Shown: positions 1 through 8,822 of the stretch, piece after piece
How positions within the stretch are numbered: the first letter of the stretch is position 1
Layout of the letters: every line of letters starts with the position of its first letter
The notes under the pieces: generated by a model
Seen by the model: only the letters and a program-made list of their open reading frames with translations
Told to the model about the DNA's origin: nothing
Database searches by the model: none
NCBI RefSeq assembly: GCF_039621805.1
Contig: NZ_CP155073.1
Span: forward strand, 1 to 64,000
From: Paraburkholderia sp. PREW-6R
GTDB lineage: Bacteria > Pseudomonadota > Gammaproteobacteria > Burkholderiales > Burkholderiaceae
Direction of reading: 5' to 3'
Length of the DNA stretch: 64,000 nt
Made by a program: the position numbers and the translations under genes

Positions 1-95
1 TCCACAGGCTGCCGCCATGCTCGATAATGACTACCCCGTTGGTATACGTAAATTTTCGAGAAAACTTGAGCCCTTGCAAGGGGCCAATCCCGGCG

Positions 96-120
96 AAAAA
101 AAACCCGCACGCGGCGGGTT
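96..120 (-). terminator. Intrinsic terminator of the ybdK transcript
   Basis: Arms AACCCGC (102-108) and GCGGGTT (114-120) enclose a 5-nt loop. Read on the minus strand, the hairpin is followed by a run of T. It lies about 40 bp beyond the ybdK stop codon, so it most likely ends that leftward transcript. Positions 1-95 hold no gene that I can support. Confidence 0.8.
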
Positions 121-156
121 TCTTTAAACATCTCACCGATGTAATCGCGCATCGGC

Positions 157-1272
157 CTATTCGCGCCACTGCAAACATTGCTGTCTGACAGCTTCGTGCA
201 AGGACTTTTCCTGTTCGAAAACGCCACGTAGCCACGTTGCATCGTTCACCTGACTGCGCGCAATCGCGCCGACTTCCGCGAGCGCGTCGGCCGAGCCCAA
301 CACCTCCGCGTGCGGCGCGATGGTATCCAGCGTTTCGAGTATGTCCTCGGCGATCGTTTTGCGTTCGCCTGTTTGCGGATTGATGCAGGTGCCGGCGAGG
401 CCGAAACGGCAGGCTTCGAAACGGTTGAACGTGTAGACGAGATAGTCGTCTTCCTTCGGCGTGATCGGTTTGTCGAGCAGCAGATGCCGTGCGAGCGTTT
501 GAATGTAGCAGGCGATCGCGGCCGCACGGTCAACCGAGAGCGGCGTATCCATCACGCGGACTTCGATCGTGCCGAAGCCGGGCTTCGGCCGGATGTCCCA
601 GTAAAAGTCTTTCATGCTGTTGACCACGCCCGTGTGGACCATCTTCGAGAAGTACTCCTCGAAGCTGTCCCACGTCAGCACGAACGGCGCGCGGCCGGAC
701 AACGGGAACGCAAACACGGAATTCAGTCGTGCCGAATGAAATCCGGTATCTACCCCTTGTACGAACGGCGACGATGCCGACAGCGCGATGAAGTGCGGAA
801 TGAAGCGCGACAGCGAGTGAAGCAGATAAAGCGCGCTATTCGGGTCCGGACAGCCAATGTGCACATGCTGGCCAAACACCGTGAACTGTTTGGCGAGATA
901 GCCGTACAGTTCCGACAGATACTGGAAGCGCGGTGTATCGACGATCTGCCGTTCGCTCCACTGCTGAAAGGCGTGCGTGCCACCGCCGCACAAGCCGACG
1001 TTCAGGTGGTCGGCTGCGGACACCAGCGTGTCGCGAATCTTGCGCAGATCGGTGAGCGCCTGTTCGTGTGTCGTGCAGATTCCCGTCGACAACTCGATCA
1101 TGCTTTCGGTGATTTCCGGCGTGATGTTGCCGGGGATTTTTTCGTCCTTGATGAGGCGCAGCAGGTCTGAGCCGGCTTTGGTCAGATCATAGTCGTGCGT
1201 ATTGACGATCTGCATTTCGAGTTCGACACCGAACGTAAACGGTTTCGAATCGATGAAGGGTTCGAGTGACAT
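157..1272 (-). CDS. ybdK: YbdK-type carboxylate-amine ligase (GCS2 family)
   Basis: 371 residues, the usual length for the YbdK branch of the glutamate-cysteine ligase type 2 family. The N-terminus [12 protein letters not shown] carries the ATP-grasp-like GVE-E motif. [10 protein letters not shown] (about residues 135-144) and [12 protein letters not shown] (about 233-244) are the other conserved family blocks. Family members join a carboxylate to an amine with ATP; E. coli YbdK has only weak glutamate-cysteine ligase activity, so the true substrate is unknown. It lies 102 nt downstream of the antiporter gene on the same strand, with a hairpin between them, so the two may share a transcript. 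It is unrelated in sequence to the gshA gene at 26.1 kb. Confidence 0.9.
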   Translation of the reverse strand: MSLEPFIDSKPFTFGVELEMQIVNTHDYDLTKAGSDLLRLIKDEKIPGNITPEITESMIELSTGICTTHEQALTDLRKIRDTLVSAADHLNVGLCGGGTHAFQQWSERQIVDTPRFQYLSELYGYLAKQFTVFGQHVHIGCPDPNSALYLLHSLSRFIPHFIALSASSPFVQGVDTGFHSARLNSVFAFPLSGRAPFVLTWDSFEEYFSKMVHTGVVNSMKDFYWDIRPKPGFGTIEVRVMDTPLSVDRAAAIACYIQTLARHLLLDKPITPKEDDYLVYTFNRFEACRFGLAGTCINPQTGERKTIAEDILETLDTIAPHAEVLGSADALAEVGAIARSQVNDATWLRGVFEQEKSLHEAVRQQCLQWRE

Positions 1273-1290
1273 GGCGTCCCCTGAGTCAGG

Positions 1291-1318
1291 CGGCCGGGCT
1301 GAGTCACCTGCCCGGCCG
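1291..1318. other. Intercistronic GC hairpin between antiporter and ybdK
   Basis: Perfect 8-bp inverted repeat, CGGCCGGG (1291-1298) and CCCGGCCG (1311-1318), with a 12-nt loop. A short T tract follows only on the plus strand (1320-1323), while both neighbouring genes are read leftward. It may be an RNA processing or attenuation structure rather than a normal terminator. Confidence 0.5.
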
Positions 1319-1374
1319 CTTTTAAAACGAATGAATTGAATCGAGCGTGTGACGCACGGATCAGCGCGGTGCGT

Positions 1375-2580
1375 TCACTCCTCGCGACGTTCAGCGACGA
1401 GCGCCAGACTGCGGTACACGAGCCACGGCCCGAGAATCTGCAGAACGAAGATCGAGCACATCACGATGGCCCGCAGTTGCGGGTCGAAATTCGGATAGAG
1501 ATTGTAGGTATCGTCGACCAGCAGATAAGCGAGCGCCGACATCGGCGATAACGACAGGCCCAGCGCCATGCCCTGCTTCCAGTCCAAACCGCTCGGCTTG
1601 GCGAACGCCATCACGCCCACCAGTTTGGCTATGAGGCGCGCAACAATCAGACCCAACGCCGCGACGCCGCCGAGCGCGATGTCCTTCCATTCAAACGACG
1701 TCAGCGTCAGCACGAACAGGATCACCGTGAGCAGCCAGCCAGCCGTGCCGAAATGCTGCGGCCACAACTGCGGGCGAGCCTCGTGATTTTTAACGATGAT
1801 GCCGGCGGCCAGCAGCGCAAGAATCGTCGACAGTTTGAACAGATGCGCGAGCGCGATGGCGAGCAGCACAAGGCCGAACAACGCGACAAACGAGTGTTCG
1901 TCCTGCATGTTCAGACGGCGGTAAAAGAACGTGCAGGTGCGCGCGAGCAGATAGGCGAGCACGAGCGAGCCGGCCAGCAGATACAGCGGTTGCAGAATCG
2001 TTGCAAAAACGTTGCCGTACACCTCCTGATGCAGCCAGCTCGACACGAGCTTTTCGATCACGACCGCGTACATGCTATTTAACGCGGTCAAGGTCAGCAG
2101 CCGCTGCGTTACCTGCCCTTCCGCGCGCAATTCGGTTTTGAGCTGGATCACCATGGCCGGTGACGTGGCCATCGCGATCGCGGCAAGCACGGTTGCCACC
2201 ATCAGCGGTACGTGCAGGAACAGCAGAACTGGCAATACTAAAGCGAATGTTAACGTGGCTTCCGCGATGCTCGACAGAATCAGCCAGGGATTACGGCGAA
2301 TCCAGCGAAGATCGAGACGGCTGCCGAGTTCGAACAGCAGAAGGCCGAGCGAGACGTCGAGCAACGGCCGCGCGGCGCTTGCGGAATTCGCGTCGATCAC
2401 GCCAAGACCCGCCGCTCCGGCAATCAAGCCAATGACCGCGTACCCCGAAATACGCGGCAGCCGCCAGGCGCGATAGCACAGTTCACCGCATAAGCCTGCG
2501 GCGAGCAATGCCAGACCAGCCCAGAAAATGGCATCGGGTGCGAGCGGCCAGGCTGGAAAAAACGAAAACGCCGAATTCAT
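1375..2580 (-). CDS. Cation:proton antiporter (CPA2, Na_H_Exchanger domain)
   Basis: 401-residue inner-membrane protein with about 12 hydrophobic segments and no C-terminal NAD-binding (TrkA-N) domain. LLFELGSRLDL (about residues 75-85) is the typical CPA2 motif. The likely role is exchange of monovalent cations for protons. The start at 2580 (MNSAFSFF) is preferred over an upstream in-frame ATG at 2655 because AAGGAG lies about 9 nt before it and the upstream extension is arginine- and cysteine-rich and not membrane-like. The ion specificity cannot be read from the sequence. Confidence 0.85.
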   Translation of the reverse strand: MNSAFSFFPAWPLAPDAIFWAGLALLAAGLCGELCYRAWRLPRISGYAVIGLIAGAAGLGVIDANSASAARPLLDVSLGLLLFELGSRLDLRWIRRNPWLILSSIAEATLTFALVLPVLLFLHVPLMVATVLAAIAMATSPAMVIQLKTELRAEGQVTQRLLTLTALNSMYAVVIEKLVSSWLHQEVYGNVFATILQPLYLLAGSLVLAYLLARTCTFFYRRLNMQDEHSFVALFGLVLLAIALAHLFKLSTILALLAAGIIVKNHEARPQLWPQHFGTAGWLLTVILFVLTLTSFEWKDIALGGVAALGLIVARLIAKLVGVMAFAKPSGLDWKQGMALGLSLSPMSALAYLLVDDTYNLYPNFDPQLRAIVMCSIFVLQILGPWLVYRSLALVAERREE

Positions 2581-3150
2581 CGTAATGGGTTCTCCTTTGC
2601 AGCAACGGCAAACGACACGAACCGGCCGCAAACACCGGCGGGCGGGTGAGCGCACGAATGCTCACAGCTGCGATCGTTTCGCATGACCCGCGTTGCGAAT
2701 TTCAGTGATCGGATGATCTGAACGCGCCGCAGCAGCGGCAACCCGGCGCAATCGGGAGTGCGGCCACGGTATACCGGTACGGCACGGTGTGAGAACGCCG
2801 TCGGGCTTCAGTCAGATGCTGATTGGGCGGCACCGTTCCGTTTGCTGCGTGTGCCGTAACGGAAAGGCACCACGCGGAAAAGAACGGCGATTGTGCCATA
2901 GCTTTTTCTACGTTAATGGAAAACACATGAACCCGCAGGGAAAACGGTAAAAACTCGCATCAACTTGCAGGCACGAGGAAAAAGCGACCGTCAATTTTTC
3001 ATTGTGATTGGCGTCACTGCCGTCGACTGGCCTGCTTTGCGCGTGCTTGACGAGAACTGGCTTAGAGAAATTAGCCAATCCTGGTGTCGCGCTTCCAGGG
3101 GTGATGAGCGGCCGGCTCGCCACGGCTTGTCTGTATACAGGTTTACCGTA

Positions 3151-3199
3151 TGTATACGTAGTAACAGTTAACAAGGTGCCTCGTTGTCTGTGGATAACC
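3151..3199 (+). repeat. Composite DnaA-box element, copy 1
   Basis: A 25-bp block (3151-3175, containing GTATACGTAGTAA and GTTAACAAG), a 12-nt unconserved spacer, then CTGTGGATAACC (3188-3199) with a perfect DnaA box. The same arrangement, with one mismatch in the 25-bp block and the identical spacer length, occurs inverted at 63610-63658. Confidence 0.85.
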
Positions 3200-3365
3200 G
3201 TAGTTAACCGAAGTGAATCATGGGTTTGCAGACGGCATAACCGGATGCACAGCATGTGCGGCGGCAGCAGGTAAACAGGAACAACTTTGGCCGGTTAACG
3301 CGTGTCGCTGAGTTACCCCGTTTACGTCCACAGCGGGTCCACACGAGTTGCCTCTGTTAACAATA

Positions 3366-3395
3366 GGGTTATCCACATCTTCCGGTGGATAACCC
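3366..3395. promoter_or_regulatory. Inverted repeat built from two facing DnaA boxes
   Basis: GGGTTATCCAC (3366-3376) and GTGGATAACCC (3385-3395) are perfect 11-bp arms around 8 nt. The left arm is a perfect DnaA box (TTATCCACA, 3369-3377); the right arm matches in 8 of 9 positions. T-rich sequence follows on the plus strand, so a terminator function is a weaker alternative. It lies 50 bp beyond the mnmC stop. Confidence 0.7.
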
Positions 3396-3444
3396 ATTTT
3401 TTCTTCGATCCCAGTTAACCTTCGTCCGGATCGGTGCGCATGGT

Positions 3445-5418
3445 TCATTGTCCGTTGACGGTCTGCTGCCGCAACGCACGCAGCAGGAACCGGGCGACGT
3501 CGACGTCTTCGGCAAGATCGCGTTCGAGCGGCCACGGCTCGCCTTCTATCTGCGACGCGATAAGTTCCGCGCCGAGCCCCGCCCATATCAGGCCGCGCGA
3601 GCCGTAGGCGAACGCGCCGTACAGACCATCGCTTCGAGGCAGATCGAGAGGCCACGCGCCGCGCAGCAGTTGGGCGTTGCTGACGGCGGCGGCTTCGTCG
3701 GCCAGTTGGCCGATCATCGGCATGCGGTCGCTCGTTACGCAGCGGAACGCGACACGGCCGGCCAGCGACTCGATAGGTATCGTGTCGGTCGCTCGCACCA
3801 GCGCGGGCAGCATCCGTGCGACACGCTCCAAGTTTTCTCGATGACCACTGGGGCGCAGCAGGGTGTCGGGATCGTCGAGTTCGTAGGTCGCACCCGTCAA
3901 CGTCGTGCCATGGGTAAGCGGCACGGCATAGCCTTCACCGATCACCGGTATCGAGAGCGGCGGCACGGCGCCAGGCGGCAACAGCGTCAATTGACCACGA
4001 ATGCTGCGCGTTGGCGCATAGCGCAAGCCGGCGATGCGCGATGCATCGTGAGCGCTAGCGACAATCACCACTGGCGCCCGTGCAACGGCCTGCCCGGCGC
4101 GATCGAAAACGGTCCATTGATCCGTCGTGCGCTCGATTCGCGCCACGTGAATACCAAAGCGCCGTTCGAGCAGATGGCCGGCTGCGGCGCATTGCGCGGC
4201 GCACAGCGAAGCCGGGTCGATCCAGCCGCCGGACGGGAAGAGCCAGCCCGCGCGCGCGAGCGGCATGCCGGCAAGGCGCTCCGCTTGCGCGAGCGAAACA
4301 GGCGTCACGTAGTCCGGCGGGTAACCCAACGCGGCAATGGCCTCGACCATCAGGCGCGCTTCTTCGTCGTCGGCGGCAATCTGCAGTAGGCCATGACCTC
4401 CCCGTAGCGGTGCGTGACCGGATCGCTCGAGGTCAGCCCATCTTTTTAATGCGTAGAGAAAGCCCGCGCGCGTGACCCGGGACGCGACGCTGTCGTCGCG
4501 CGAAATCATCGGATGGAACACGCCGGCGGGATTGCCCGACGCCTCCTGCGCAACCGAGCCGTGTCGCTCCAGCGATGTCACGCGCCAACCGCGCGCGGCC
4601 AGACGCTCGATCACTGCGCAGCCGGCCAACCCGGCGCCGATCACGATTGCGTGCCGTTCTTCCGACGCGAACGGCAGCGGCGGCTCATGGCGACGCACAC
4701 GCCAGCGCGGCTCGAAGTGGCCGACGAGCATTGCGCGCTTCCAGCCAAAGCCGTCGACCTTTTGGTACACAAAGCCGTTTTGAAGCAACGCCCGCTTGAT
4801 GTCGCCGGCGCTGCTGTAGGTGGCAAACGTGGCTCCCTCGCCGGCCATGCGCGCGAGTGACCTGAAAACGGCCGGCGCCCACATTTCAGGGTTTCTCGCT
4901 GGAGAAAAACCATCGAGATAGAAAGCGTCGGCGCGCAGCCTGAGCACCGGCAGACTTGTTTGCACGTCGCCGAAGACAAGAGTGAGGACGACGCGGCCGC
5001 CTTCGAATTCCAGCCGGTGCGTACCTGGAACAAGCATCGGCCAAGCGTCGACCAGCGTCTGGGCCAAAGCTGCGATCCTGGGATCGGAGAGCGTGGCCGC
5101 ATACACACTGCGCAAGTCGCCTGGAGTAAACGGATGCTTCTCCGTCGACACGAAATGCAGCCGTTCGCAACGCGCCGGATCGGCTTGCCATGCCGCCCAC
5201 GTCACGAGGAAATTAATGCCCATGCCGAAGCCGGTTTCGAGCACGGTAAACACCCGTCTTCCATGCCAGCGATCCGGTAGCGCGTTGCCGCGCAGAAATA
5301 CGTAGTGAGCCTGCTCAAGACCACCTACGGCGCTGTGATAGATGTCGTTGTACAGCGGCGAATAAGGCGTGCCGTTGTCGCGGAAAGCAAGGACGGCAGG
5401 GATCAGCGGATCGGTCAT
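3445..5418 (-). CDS. mnmC: Bifunctional tRNA 5-methylaminomethyl-2-thiouridine biosynthesis protein MnmC
   Basis: 657 residues, full length for the fused enzyme. The N-terminal methyltransferase domain (about 1-235) shows the SAM site LETGFGMGINF and YLDGFSPARNPEMW. The C-terminal FAD oxidoreductase domain starts with the dinucleotide fold IVIGAGLAGCAVIERL (about residue 258). It converts cmnm5s2U34 to nm5s2U34 (FAD domain) and then to mnm5s2U34 (methyltransferase domain) in some tRNAs, acting after MnmE/MnmG. mnmE lies in this same window at 50.5 kb. The gene stands alone, divergent from hupB, with no strong ribosome site at the ATG. Confidence 0.95.
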   Translation of the reverse strand: MTDPLIPAVLAFRDNGTPYSPLYNDIYHSAVGGLEQAHYVFLRGNALPDRWHGRRVFTVLETGFGMGINFLVTWAAWQADPARCERLHFVSTEKHPFTPGDLRSVYAATLSDPRIAALAQTLVDAWPMLVPGTHRLEFEGGRVVLTLVFGDVQTSLPVLRLRADAFYLDGFSPARNPEMWAPAVFRSLARMAGEGATFATYSSAGDIKRALLQNGFVYQKVDGFGWKRAMLVGHFEPRWRVRRHEPPLPFASEERHAIVIGAGLAGCAVIERLAARGWRVTSLERHGSVAQEASGNPAGVFHPMISRDDSVASRVTRAGFLYALKRWADLERSGHAPLRGGHGLLQIAADDEEARLMVEAIAALGYPPDYVTPVSLAQAERLAGMPLARAGWLFPSGGWIDPASLCAAQCAAAGHLLERRFGIHVARIERTTDQWTVFDRAGQAVARAPVVIVASAHDASRIAGLRYAPTRSIRGQLTLLPPGAVPPLSIPVIGEGYAVPLTHGTTLTGATYELDDPDTLLRPSGHRENLERVARMLPALVRATDTIPIESLAGRVAFRCVTSDRMPMIGQLADEAAAVSNAQLLRGAWPLDLPRSDGLYGAFAYGSRGLIWAGLGAELIASQIEGEPWPLERDLAEDVDVARFLLRALRQQTVNGQ

Positions 5419-5832
5419 GCGCAGCGGAAAATGATGCTCGACAGAGCGATGCGAAGGTTACCGCCAGCGCGCGCGGCTCGCCGGGCGGCGAAATGGAGGT
5501 GGCAAACGTTGGCAAAAACCAACGCAATGCCCCGCCCGTACTGGGTTTCAGCGCTTTTAGCGAGGCTGCCGGACGCACCAGGCGTCATTGCCCTGTTGCA
5601 CGGCTTCCGGAACCGCGTAATTCTTCGAAACCCTTATCCTGATTGGGTTTGCGCTGCGCTATCATAGCAAGCGCCGCGAAGGGAGCGGCGGCACGGCCGA
5701 CGGACAGTCATGCGTCCGGCGCTATTGTCCGGAGGGGATCCGGAGCCGCAGCTGCTCGACGGCGCGGTACGCGCACGTATAATCGGCGCGTTCGCGCTGT
5801 TCGTGTCAACCTAAACTCAGAAAGGAACCTTA
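5419..5832. other. Divergent mnmC-hupB intergenic region
   Basis: No gene is supported in these 414 bases. The right end holds the hupB promoter described separately. The rest is GC-rich without recognisable repeats. Confidence 0.5.
5756..5783 (+). promoter_or_regulatory. Probable sigma-70 promoter of hupB
   Basis: A perfect -10 hexamer TATAAT (5778-5783) is preceded at 16 bp by TCGACG (5756-5761), a 4/6 match to the -35 consensus. This predicts an untranslated leader of about 43 nt before the hupB ATG at 5833, with AAAGGAAC as ribosome site. Confidence 0.5.
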
Positions 5833-6111
5833 ATGAACAAACAGGAACTGATCGACGCCGTCGCAGGACAGACGGGCGCCAGCAAGGCTCAAACCGGTGA
5901 AACGCTGGACACGTTGCTTGAAGTGATCAAGAAGTCTGTGTCGAAGGGCGATGCGGTCCAGTTGATCGGCTTCGGCAGCTTCGGTTCGGGCAAGCGCGCA
6001 GCACGTACGGGTCGTAATCCCAAGACCGGCGAAACTATTAAGATCCCGGCAGCCAAGACCGTCAAATTCACGGCTGGCAAAGCGTTCAAGGACGCAGTCA
6101 ACAAGCGCTAG
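5833..6111 (+). CDS. hupB: DNA-binding protein HU
   Basis: 92 residues with the complete HU/IHF fold. [11 protein letters not shown] opens the helical dimerisation body. The sequence around residues 46-63, [21 protein letters not shown], spans the DNA-binding beta arm, and the C-terminus [19 protein letters not shown] is typical. HU is an abundant nucleoid protein that bends DNA and assists initiation at oriC. A ribosome site (AAAGGAAC) precedes the ATG and a strong terminator follows the stop, so it is monocistronic. The small size and sequence match HU rather than IHF subunits. Confidence 0.97.
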   Translation: MNKQELIDAVAGQTGASKAQTGETLDTLLEVIKKSVSKGDAVQLIGFGSFGSGKRAARTGRNPKTGETIKIPAAKTVKFTAGKAFKDAVNKR

Positions 6112-6135
6112 GCAGATTACTGCCGGCCGTTGACA

Positions 6136-6158
6136 CCCGCCAACGGCGGGTTTTTTTT
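6136..6158 (+). terminator. Intrinsic terminator of hupB
   Basis: CCCGCC (6136-6141), loop AAC, GGCGGG (6145-6150), then eight T (6151-6158), 25 bp after the hupB stop. Confidence 0.92.
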
Positions 6159-6235
6159 CGTCTGCGCACGCTGAATCAGGTCGCCGCCATGGCGACGGCG
6201 CTTACCTGATGTGAGCGCGAATGGCATGTCGCGGC

Positions 6236-7561
6236 CTAATCGTGACGATGGATGATCTCGCCGTGACCGTCATGATCATGGTCATGATGTCCGTGCTCAT
6301 GATGCGCATGATCGTGGTCATGATCGTCTTCGTCGAAATCCCATACAGGGAACGGATCGGCGAACTGCTGCCAGGCTGCCGGGCCTTGTGCGTATTCTTC
6401 ATCGGTCAGAAGGCATGCGTCGAGCTTCGCCTGCCATGCGGCTGGATCGATGTCGACGCCGATCATCACCAGCTCCTGGCGACGATCACCGATGCTCAGG
6501 TCATCGGCGTCGCCATACCAGTCGGCGGCGATTTCCGCGGCCAGTTCGTCGTCGCCGTCGGGCCATTCGCTGCGATCCTGTGCGGCCCACCACATGCCCG
6601 CCGGTCCGTGCCGGCACGTGCCACCTGCTTGCGAGAGCGAGCCCGCAATGTCATTGCGCGTAGCAAGCCAGAAGAAGCCTTTGCTGCGCAATACGCCCTT
6701 CCACTCCTGATGCAGCAGCGCCCATAAGCGCTCGGGATGAAACGGCCGGCGCGCGCGATAGACAAAATGCCCAATGCCGTATTCATCCGCTTCACCGTGG
6801 TGAGCGTGGTCGTGAGCGTGATCCTCATTAAGCGATGCAAGCCAGCCCGGCGCACTCGCCGCTTCATCGAAATCGAAACGACCGGTGTTCACCACTTCCG
6901 CGAGCGGCACCGCGCCGAACGTGCTCACCACCTGCACGGCGCGCGGATTGATGCGGGCGAGGATGTGCTGCAGCCGCGTCAGATCGTCTGCGCTTACCAG
7001 ATCCGCTTTATTCACTACCAGTACGTCGCAGAACTCGATCTGCTCGACCAGCAGTTCGACCAACGTGCGGTCGTCCTCTTCGGTAGCGGCGATTCCGCGC
7101 TCGGCGAGTGCGTCGGCGCAACCGTAGTCGCGCAGGAAGTTGAATGCGTCGACCACCGTGACGAGCGTGTCGAGCCGCGCGACATCGGAAAGCGCGACGC
7201 CGTCGTCATCGACGAACGTGAACGTTTCGGCGATCGGCATGGGCTCGGCTACGCCCGTCGACTCGATCACGATTGCGTCAAAGCGCTTTTCGCCAGCGAG
7301 GCGCCTGATCTCGACCAGCAGATCATCACGCAACGTGCAGCAGATGCAGCCGTTCGTCATTTCGACCAGTTGTTCCTCGACATGCGACAGCGCGGCGGCG
7401 TCGCGCACGAGCGTGGCGTCGATATTGACCGCGGCCAGATCGTTGACGATCACGGCTACGCGCAAGCCGTCACGATTCGCGAGGATGTGGTTCAGAAGCG
7501 TGGTCTTGCCGGCGCCCAGAAAACCGGAGAGCACGGTGACGGGCAGTAGCGGCTGGTTCAT
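6236..7561 (-). CDS. CobW/COG0523 family GTPase, probable metal chaperone
   Basis: 441 residues. The N-terminal GTPase domain has the P-loop [15 protein letters not shown], the family metal motif [12 protein letters not shown] (CxCC) and the guanine-specificity motif NKADLVS. A CobW C-terminal domain follows. Two histidine/aspartate tracts stand out: [15 protein letters not shown] in the middle and a C-terminal tail with more than a dozen His residues. Such proteins insert or deliver metals, often zinc, in the cytosol. The ATG at 7561 begins directly before the P-loop region; the upstream in-frame extension is arginine-rich and unlike the family. No Zur-type operator was recognised upstream, so the metal is an inference. 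Confidence 0.9.
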   Translation of the reverse strand: MNQPLLPVTVLSGFLGAGKTTLLNHILANRDGLRVAVIVNDLAAVNIDATLVRDAAALSHVEEQLVEMTNGCICCTLRDDLLVEIRRLAGEKRFDAIVIESTGVAEPMPIAETFTFVDDDGVALSDVARLDTLVTVVDAFNFLRDYGCADALAERGIAATEEDDRTLVELLVEQIEFCDVLVVNKADLVSADDLTRLQHILARINPRAVQVVSTFGAVPLAEVVNTGRFDFDEAASAPGWLASLNEDHAHDHAHHGEADEYGIGHFVYRARRPFHPERLWALLHQEWKGVLRSKGFFWLATRNDIAGSLSQAGGTCRHGPAGMWWAAQDRSEWPDGDDELAAEIAADWYGDADDLSIGDRRQELVMIGVDIDPAAWQAKLDACLLTDEEYAQGPAAWQQFADPFPVWDFDEDDHDHDHAHHEHGHHDHDHDGHGEIIHRHD

Positions 7562-7876
7562 CGCAGTACGAAAAAAGCTGGAAGATAGAAGGCGTGCCGA
7601 GGCGCTAACGAGGATTTGAAGCAACCTGAGGGCGCCCCTGAGGGACCCACGTCGACGGCAGCACGAAGCCGCATTGTGCATCAAACGGATCATGCCCGCG
7701 TAACGATTGCCGCGGGACGCCGCCAGCGTATGAACACGCGTAGCAGCCAGCCTATGAACACGCATAGCAACGAGGCAATTTCGTTCGCGTAAGAAGCGCG
7801 AAAATTCAAACGTGTAGAATACGCGGCGGCAAGAGGGCCGGTAACCCCATCGTACTAATTGGGGAAGAAGCGCATG
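7562..7876. other. Gap between the lytic transglycosylase and CobW genes
   Basis: 315 bases without a supported gene. Both neighbours are read leftward, so this should carry the CobW-gene promoter; no good hexamer pair or operator was recognised. Confidence 0.45.
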
Positions 7877-8323
7877 TTAGCGCGTGGCCGGCATGAGGTT
7901 CCACTTGCGCAGAATGGCGACGATCTGCTGGGCGTATTTGTCCCGCAGGGCCGGCGTTTCGGAGTGATAGGCGCCAACTGCCTGCCACGTGTTGCCGTAC
8001 TTGTTCATCTGGCGGCGCAGATGCCACGCTGCGATGTACACGTTCTTGCACGGCTCCATGAGCGTGCCCTGCGAAATGCCGTACTGGGCGAGCGTGGGCA
8101 GATGAATGGAGTTGATCTGCATGAGGCCGAAGTCGGTCGAACCATTGGCGTTCTTGTGCGTCGCGTCCGGCCGGTTGTGCGATTCCTGCCAGGCAATGGC
8201 GCGCAGGATCAGCGGATTGACTTTCTGATATTTGGCCGCTTCGTCGAAGCAGTCAGCGCGTGCGGACTGAGCTGCAAGCAGCACGGCAAGTCCAACGGCG
8301 ACAGTCACGAAGGGTCGTTTCAT
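7877..8323 (-). CDS. Small lytic transglycosylase (SLT domain, IagB/VirB1-like)
   Basis: 148 residues with a signal peptide MKRPFVTVAVGLAVLLAAQSARA, likely cut after ARA, so it is periplasmic. The SLT domain shows the catalytic glutamate in AIAWQESHN and the partner motif STDFGLMQINSIHL, ending with AWHLRRQMNKYGNTWQAVGAYHS. Proteins of this size cut peptidoglycan locally to allow assembly of envelope machines. It lies divergent from the type II secretion cluster 500 bp away, so a role in assembling that system is possible but not shown. Confidence 0.9.
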   Translation of the reverse strand: MKRPFVTVAVGLAVLLAAQSARADCFDEAAKYQKVNPLILRAIAWQESHNRPDATHKNANGSTDFGLMQINSIHLPTLAQYGISQGTLMEPCKNVYIAAWHLRRQMNKYGNTWQAVGAYHSETPALRDKYAQQIVAILRKWNLMPATR

Positions 8324-8822
8324 CGGGCGATAAGACTGGGCAAAGTCGCAAGGTTAAGGGTTGGTAAGGCGCTTCATCGGCCAAACTTTAGCCGCACAGG
8401 CCCGCAAAGGCACGCCAGCCGGGCTTTCGTGATCCATCGGGGAAAACCCGCGCGGACATTACGGAACCAGCGGGTCGAACCGCTCGTATCATACCGGCAG
8501 GCAAACACCCGTCAAGTTGGCTAACCGACATAAGCAAGCCAAACGCGCAGGTTCGCGCGGCCAGAACGGCGCCGAACCCAGCTTTCATTCGTATGACAGC
8601 GAATGAAAATCTCTAGAGGAATCGCACCGAGCGGTTTCGTTTGTGACAAATCCGACATGAAAAACTGTTACTGTTCATTTTTTTCGGACTTTGTACGACC
8701 GGCGCAGGCAGCGATGCCCGTTTGCGGTTCCGGTTCGCAGACCGACACGGCGGCGGCCTGCTCTTATGTCCACACGGCATGACCGTCGGCAGCTCCGGCT
8801 GCCGGCATCGATACCACATTCC
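8324..8822. other. Divergent region between the transglycosylase gene and gspD
   Basis: About 500 bases without a supported gene. It contains the 9-bp inverted repeat at 8583-8608 and an A/T-rich patch (8640-8695), which should include the gspD promoter. No exact sigma-70 hexamer pair was found. Confidence 0.5.
8583..8608. promoter_or_regulatory. Operator-like inverted repeat upstream of gspD
   Basis: TTTCATTCG (8583-8591) and CGAATGAAA (8600-8608) are perfect 9-bp arms with an 8-nt centre. The size and spacing suit a dimeric repressor or activator. It lies about 215 bp before the gspD start. The binding protein is unknown. Confidence 0.5.

Larger units (their letters stand above)
2581..3444. 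other. Gene-free stretch with DnaA boxes and GTTAAC motifs
   Basis: I see no credible gene in these 864 bases; the short open frames lack family features and ribosome sites. The right half (3120-3420) is rich in DNA-level motifs. There are five copies of the palindrome GTTAAC (3167, 3203, 3294, 3356, 3414). Perfect DnaA boxes lie at 3189-3197 (minus orientation) and 3369-3377 (plus). An 11-bp inverted repeat lies at 3366-3395. The left half (2581-2900) should contain the antiporter promoter, but no clear one is visible. Confidence 0.6.

Noticed and set aside
2908..3255. Open frame whose peptide shares LLTxTTYTY with a frame at 63509-63772
   Set aside because: The shared peptide comes from the duplicated 25-bp DNA block; neither frame has a ribosome site or other protein similarity, so the DNA element, not a protein family, explains the match.
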